Below, piece after piece: positions 5,605-7,964 of a stretch of DNA of 7,964 bases. Origin of the DNA: Gammaproteobacteria bacterium (lineage in GTDB: Bacteria; Pseudomonadota; Gammaproteobacteria; CAISUE01); the NCBI GenBank assembly GCA_947378515.1, contig CANCKG010000022.1, positions 1 to 7,964 of the forward strand, read 5' to 3'. The number at the start of each line of letters is the position of its first letter. Within the stretch, counting starts at the first letter, position 1. The notes beneath the pieces were generated by a model. The model was given only the letters and a program-made list of their open reading frames with translations. It was not told where the DNA came from and did no database searches. Position numbers and translations under genes: made by a program.

Positions 5605-7964
5605 TCATCCATTTTCATCTTGTAATAAGGCTAACATATCCGATGCCGACATTTTCGTCGCCAAATCACTGCCGACTAATAAACTATCGGCTAAGTCGCG
5701 CTTATGAGCATGCAAATGGACGATCGATTCTTCGATGGTATGTTTAGCTACCAAGCGATAAATGGTCACGGTGCGCGCTTGACCCATGCGATGGGCCCGA
5801 TCCGACGCTTGATCTTCGACAGCGGGATTCCACCACGGATCCATGTGAATTACATAATCGGCAGCGGTAAGATTCAAACCCGTACCACCGGCTTTGAGGC
5901 TGATTAAAAATAAATCAGCTTCTCCGGCCTGAAAGGCATCGACGCGTTTTTTACGGTCTTTCATCGGGGTGGCGCCATCAAGATATTGATAACGGATACC
6001 TTTGGCATCTAAATATTGGCGGATGATAGCGAGATAACCGACGAATTGACTAAAGACTAAGGCTTTATGATTATTGCTCAATAAATCCTCGACCAATTCA
6101 CCGAATACCGCCAATTTACTGCCCGGCAGCGCTAATTCGGGTGCGACTAAGTCCGGATGACAACAAGCACGGCGTAATTTCATGATTTCCGCTAAAATTT
6201 GCAAGGGTTTTTTATTGGCATCGACGGTGATATTGGCGATATTAGCCAGCGCTGTTTGTCGTAACGCTTCGTATAAGGCTGTTTCTTCGGCCGATAAATC
6301 GACCGATAATAAGATTTCAATGCGCGGTGGCAATTCAGTCAGTACTTTATTTTTAGTGCGTCTTAACATGAAAGGATGGACTAATTTACGCAAGCGATTA
6401 CGGGCGGCGGTATCTTTATCGCGTTCGATCGGCAGCGCATAGCGTTGATTGAATTGTTCCAGTGAACCCAGCATGCCAGGATTGATGAAGCGAAATAAAC
6501 TCCATAACTCACCTAAATGATTTTCCAACGGTGTACCGGTCATGATCAATCGAAAATCACTATTTAACGTTAATACCGCTTGAGCACGTTTGGTTTGGGC
6601 ATTTTTAATCGATTGTGCTTCATCGAGGATCAAGGTATGCCAATGGGTTTGAGCGAATAATGCGGCTTCTTGCTGAAACAAGCCATAACTGACGATTACC
6701 AAATCCAGCGCCTTGAGTTTCTTTAAGGATTTTTCACGATTGCCGGTGCCAAATAATAAAACATTTAAGGTTGGCGCAAAGCGTGCTGCTTCACTTTGCC
6801 AATTGGTACAAACCGAGGTCGGCGCGATCACCAATGCTGGGCCTTTGGCCCCCCGCGCTAATAACAGCGCCAGGGCTTGAATGGTTTTACCCAGTCCCAT
6901 GTCATCGGCCAGACATGCGCCGACGCCCCAATGGGCTAAACGCGATAACCATTGATAACCTTCTAATTGATAATCGCGCAAATCGGCTTGCAGCGTCGAT
7001 GGCAATTCAGCGGTATAATTGTCTAATTGGCTTAAACGCGTTAATTGATCGCGCCACGCTTGATCGACGGTTAATTGCCCAGCATCGGTTGCCAGTGTTT
7101 CTAAAGCTGTAGCCGCCAGGGCATGAATCCGCGTCGCTTTATCGCCTTTGCTAGCGTCGGCATAATGAGCAAATTCTTGTAAGCGCTGATAAAAACTGTC
7201 GGTTAATGCCATAAAAGCATTATTGCCCAGGGCAATGAAGCGCCCGGGGCTATTTTTTACCAAGGCCAACAACTCTTTTAATTGCATGACGTGATCATGA
7301 TCGATTTGAATTTCACCGCGTGCTTCAAACCAATTTTGATCGTGCTTGATCGTGAGCTGCATTTTTTTAGCATCGATCAAACGCGTGACTTTCATTTTTT
7401 CGCCTTCAGGCCAGGCGATGACTAGCTTTTGCTCTGACGCTTGCCATTCTTGTAATTGCAGTAATAACGTTAAACAATCTTCGGCGTCAAGGATGGCGTA
7501 TTGATCATGGACTTTTTCTGCTATCGTTAAGATTGGACAGGCGCGAGTTAAGTGCTGCAATGTCTGCAATTCAGTATTTAAATCACGTTGGGTTTGCAGC
7601 GTTTTTTTCGCTACGGTGGCGATCACGCTGGGGGCGCCTACGCCAGGTTCATAAAAAGCACTGTCTTCGCCCAGCGGTTGCACGCGGATTTGACATTTTA
7701 AGCCTGAATCATAAGGCCATAAATGCACATGCAAACGCAAGTCAGGTGACACTTGTTCGACATTGATCGCGCCGGTCATGGCCGATTGAATGGTGATAAC
7801 ACCGGCCAAACTTTGAATTACTTGCAATAATTGTTCTTTGGCTTGCAATGGCACTTCTAATTGCTTACCTAAAATCCGCGCGATTTGTTTGATGCTATCG
7901 GTGATTTCGACGATTTTCCATTGCACGTCGCTTTCTTTGACCAGCAGCCATTTATCGGTGCTAT
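5605..7964 (-). CDS. SNF2-family DEAD/DEAH-like ATPase (5'-partial)
   Basis: A double-stranded-DNA translocase of the bacterial SNF2 group, likely acting in the cytoplasm on protein-DNA or transcription complexes. All core motifs are intact, numbering from the GTG at 7926: Walker A DDMGLGKT (341-348, bases 6906-6883), Ia VIAPTSVCTNW, II DEAQ (435-438, bases 6624-6613), III MTGTPLE (462-468), then helicase-C elements ALVFSQF, YLDGATP, SLKAGGTGLNL, DPWWNPAVEDQA and motif VI SDRAHRMGQ near 5779-5805. The C-terminus is the usual short helical tail. About 310 residues before the motor fit the SNF2-associated region of large bacterial members, which often begin with a SWIM zinc finger outside this window. 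The GTG is probably not the start: the frame stays open to base 7964 (coding WLLVKESDV just before it) and has no Shine-Dalgarno. Exact role (RapA-like recycling, repair or defence) cannot be decided here. Confidence 0.94.
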   Translation of the reverse strand, partial: STDKWLLVKESDVQWKIVEITDSIKQIARILGKQLEVPLQAKEQLLQVIQSLAGVITIQSAMTGAINVEQVSPDLRLHVHLWPYDSGLKCQIRVQPLGEDSAFYEPGVGAPSVIATVAKKTLQTQRDLNTELQTLQHLTRACPILTIAEKVHDQYAILDAEDCLTLLLQLQEWQASEQKLVIAWPEGEKMKVTRLIDAKKMQLTIKHDQNWFEARGEIQIDHDHVMQLKELLALVKNSPGRFIALGNNAFMALTDSFYQRLQEFAHYADASKGDKATRIHALAATALETLATDAGQLTVDQAWRDQLTRLSQLDNYTAELPSTLQADLRDYQLEGYQWLSRLAHWGVGACLADDMGLGKTIQALALLLARGAKGPALVIAPTSVCTNWQSEAARFAPTLNVLLFGTGNREKSLKKLKALDLVIVSYGLFQQEAALFAQTHWHTLILDEAQSIKNAQTKRAQAVLTLNSDFRLIMTGTPLENHLGELWSLFRFINPGMLGSLEQFNQRYALPIERDKDTAARNRLRKLVHPFMLRRTKNKVLTELPPRIEILLSVDLSAEETALYEALRQTALANIANITVDANKKPLQILAEIMKLRRACCHPDLVAPELALPGSKLAVFGELVEDLLSNNHKALVFSQFVGYLAIIRQYLDAKGIRYQYLDGATPMKDRKKRVDAFQAGEADLFLISLKAGGTGLNLTAADYVIHMDPWWNPAVEDQASDRAHRMGQARTVTIYRLVAKHTIEESIVHLHAHKRDLADSLLVGSDLATKMSASDMLALLQDENG

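Noticed and set aside
7924..7926. GTG as the start codon of the SNF2 gene
   Set aside because: The frame continues to the window end without a stop, and the family is usually much longer at the N-terminus.
5605..7926. Open frames on the plus strand opposite the SNF2 gene (for example 6771-7112 and 7533-7766)
   Set aside because: They lie wholly inside a strongly conserved gene on the other strand and their products show no recognisable domain or start signals.

Overview
The window reads as chromosome of a moderately AT-rich Gram-negative bacterium. An outer-membrane barrel protein ending in Phe, a MscK-type mechanosensitive channel and a large bacterial SNF2 protein all fit a gammaproteobacterium. 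The combination recalls the Legionellales/Coxiella side of that class, but that placement is an impression and not demonstrated. There are no tRNA or rRNA genes, transposases, phage genes or CRISPR arrays.

Layout: (1) 1-1926, plus strand, the C-terminal part of a large MscS-family channel whose start lies before the window. (2) 1947-2456, minus strand, a small soluble protein of unknown function, convergent with the channel gene with only 20 bp between them; its start region looks abnormal (good Shine-Dalgarno and ATG, but out of frame). (3) 5368-2609, minus strand, a tight two-gene operon. It encodes an exported outer-membrane beta-barrel protein, then an exported protein with two Ig-like domains and seven repeats that should form a seven-bladed beta-propeller. 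The second gene's Shine-Dalgarno overlaps the stop codon of the first. (4) 5369-5604, a 236-bp gene-free region with a plausible promoter for the operon, a dyad lying across that promoter, and a second, longer inverted repeat with a terminator-like alternative fold. (5) 5605-7964, minus strand, a SNF2-family ATPase whose N-terminus lies beyond the window.

The channel and the SNF2 protein are recognisable housekeeping-type genes. The part most likely to be undescribed is the barrel/propeller pair: both products have signal peptides, they appear translationally coupled, and their own promoter seems to carry an operator-like dyad. A surface or cell-envelope pair, with the barrel in the outer membrane and the propeller as an exported partner, is the natural hypothesis, but the sequence does not show what it binds or does.
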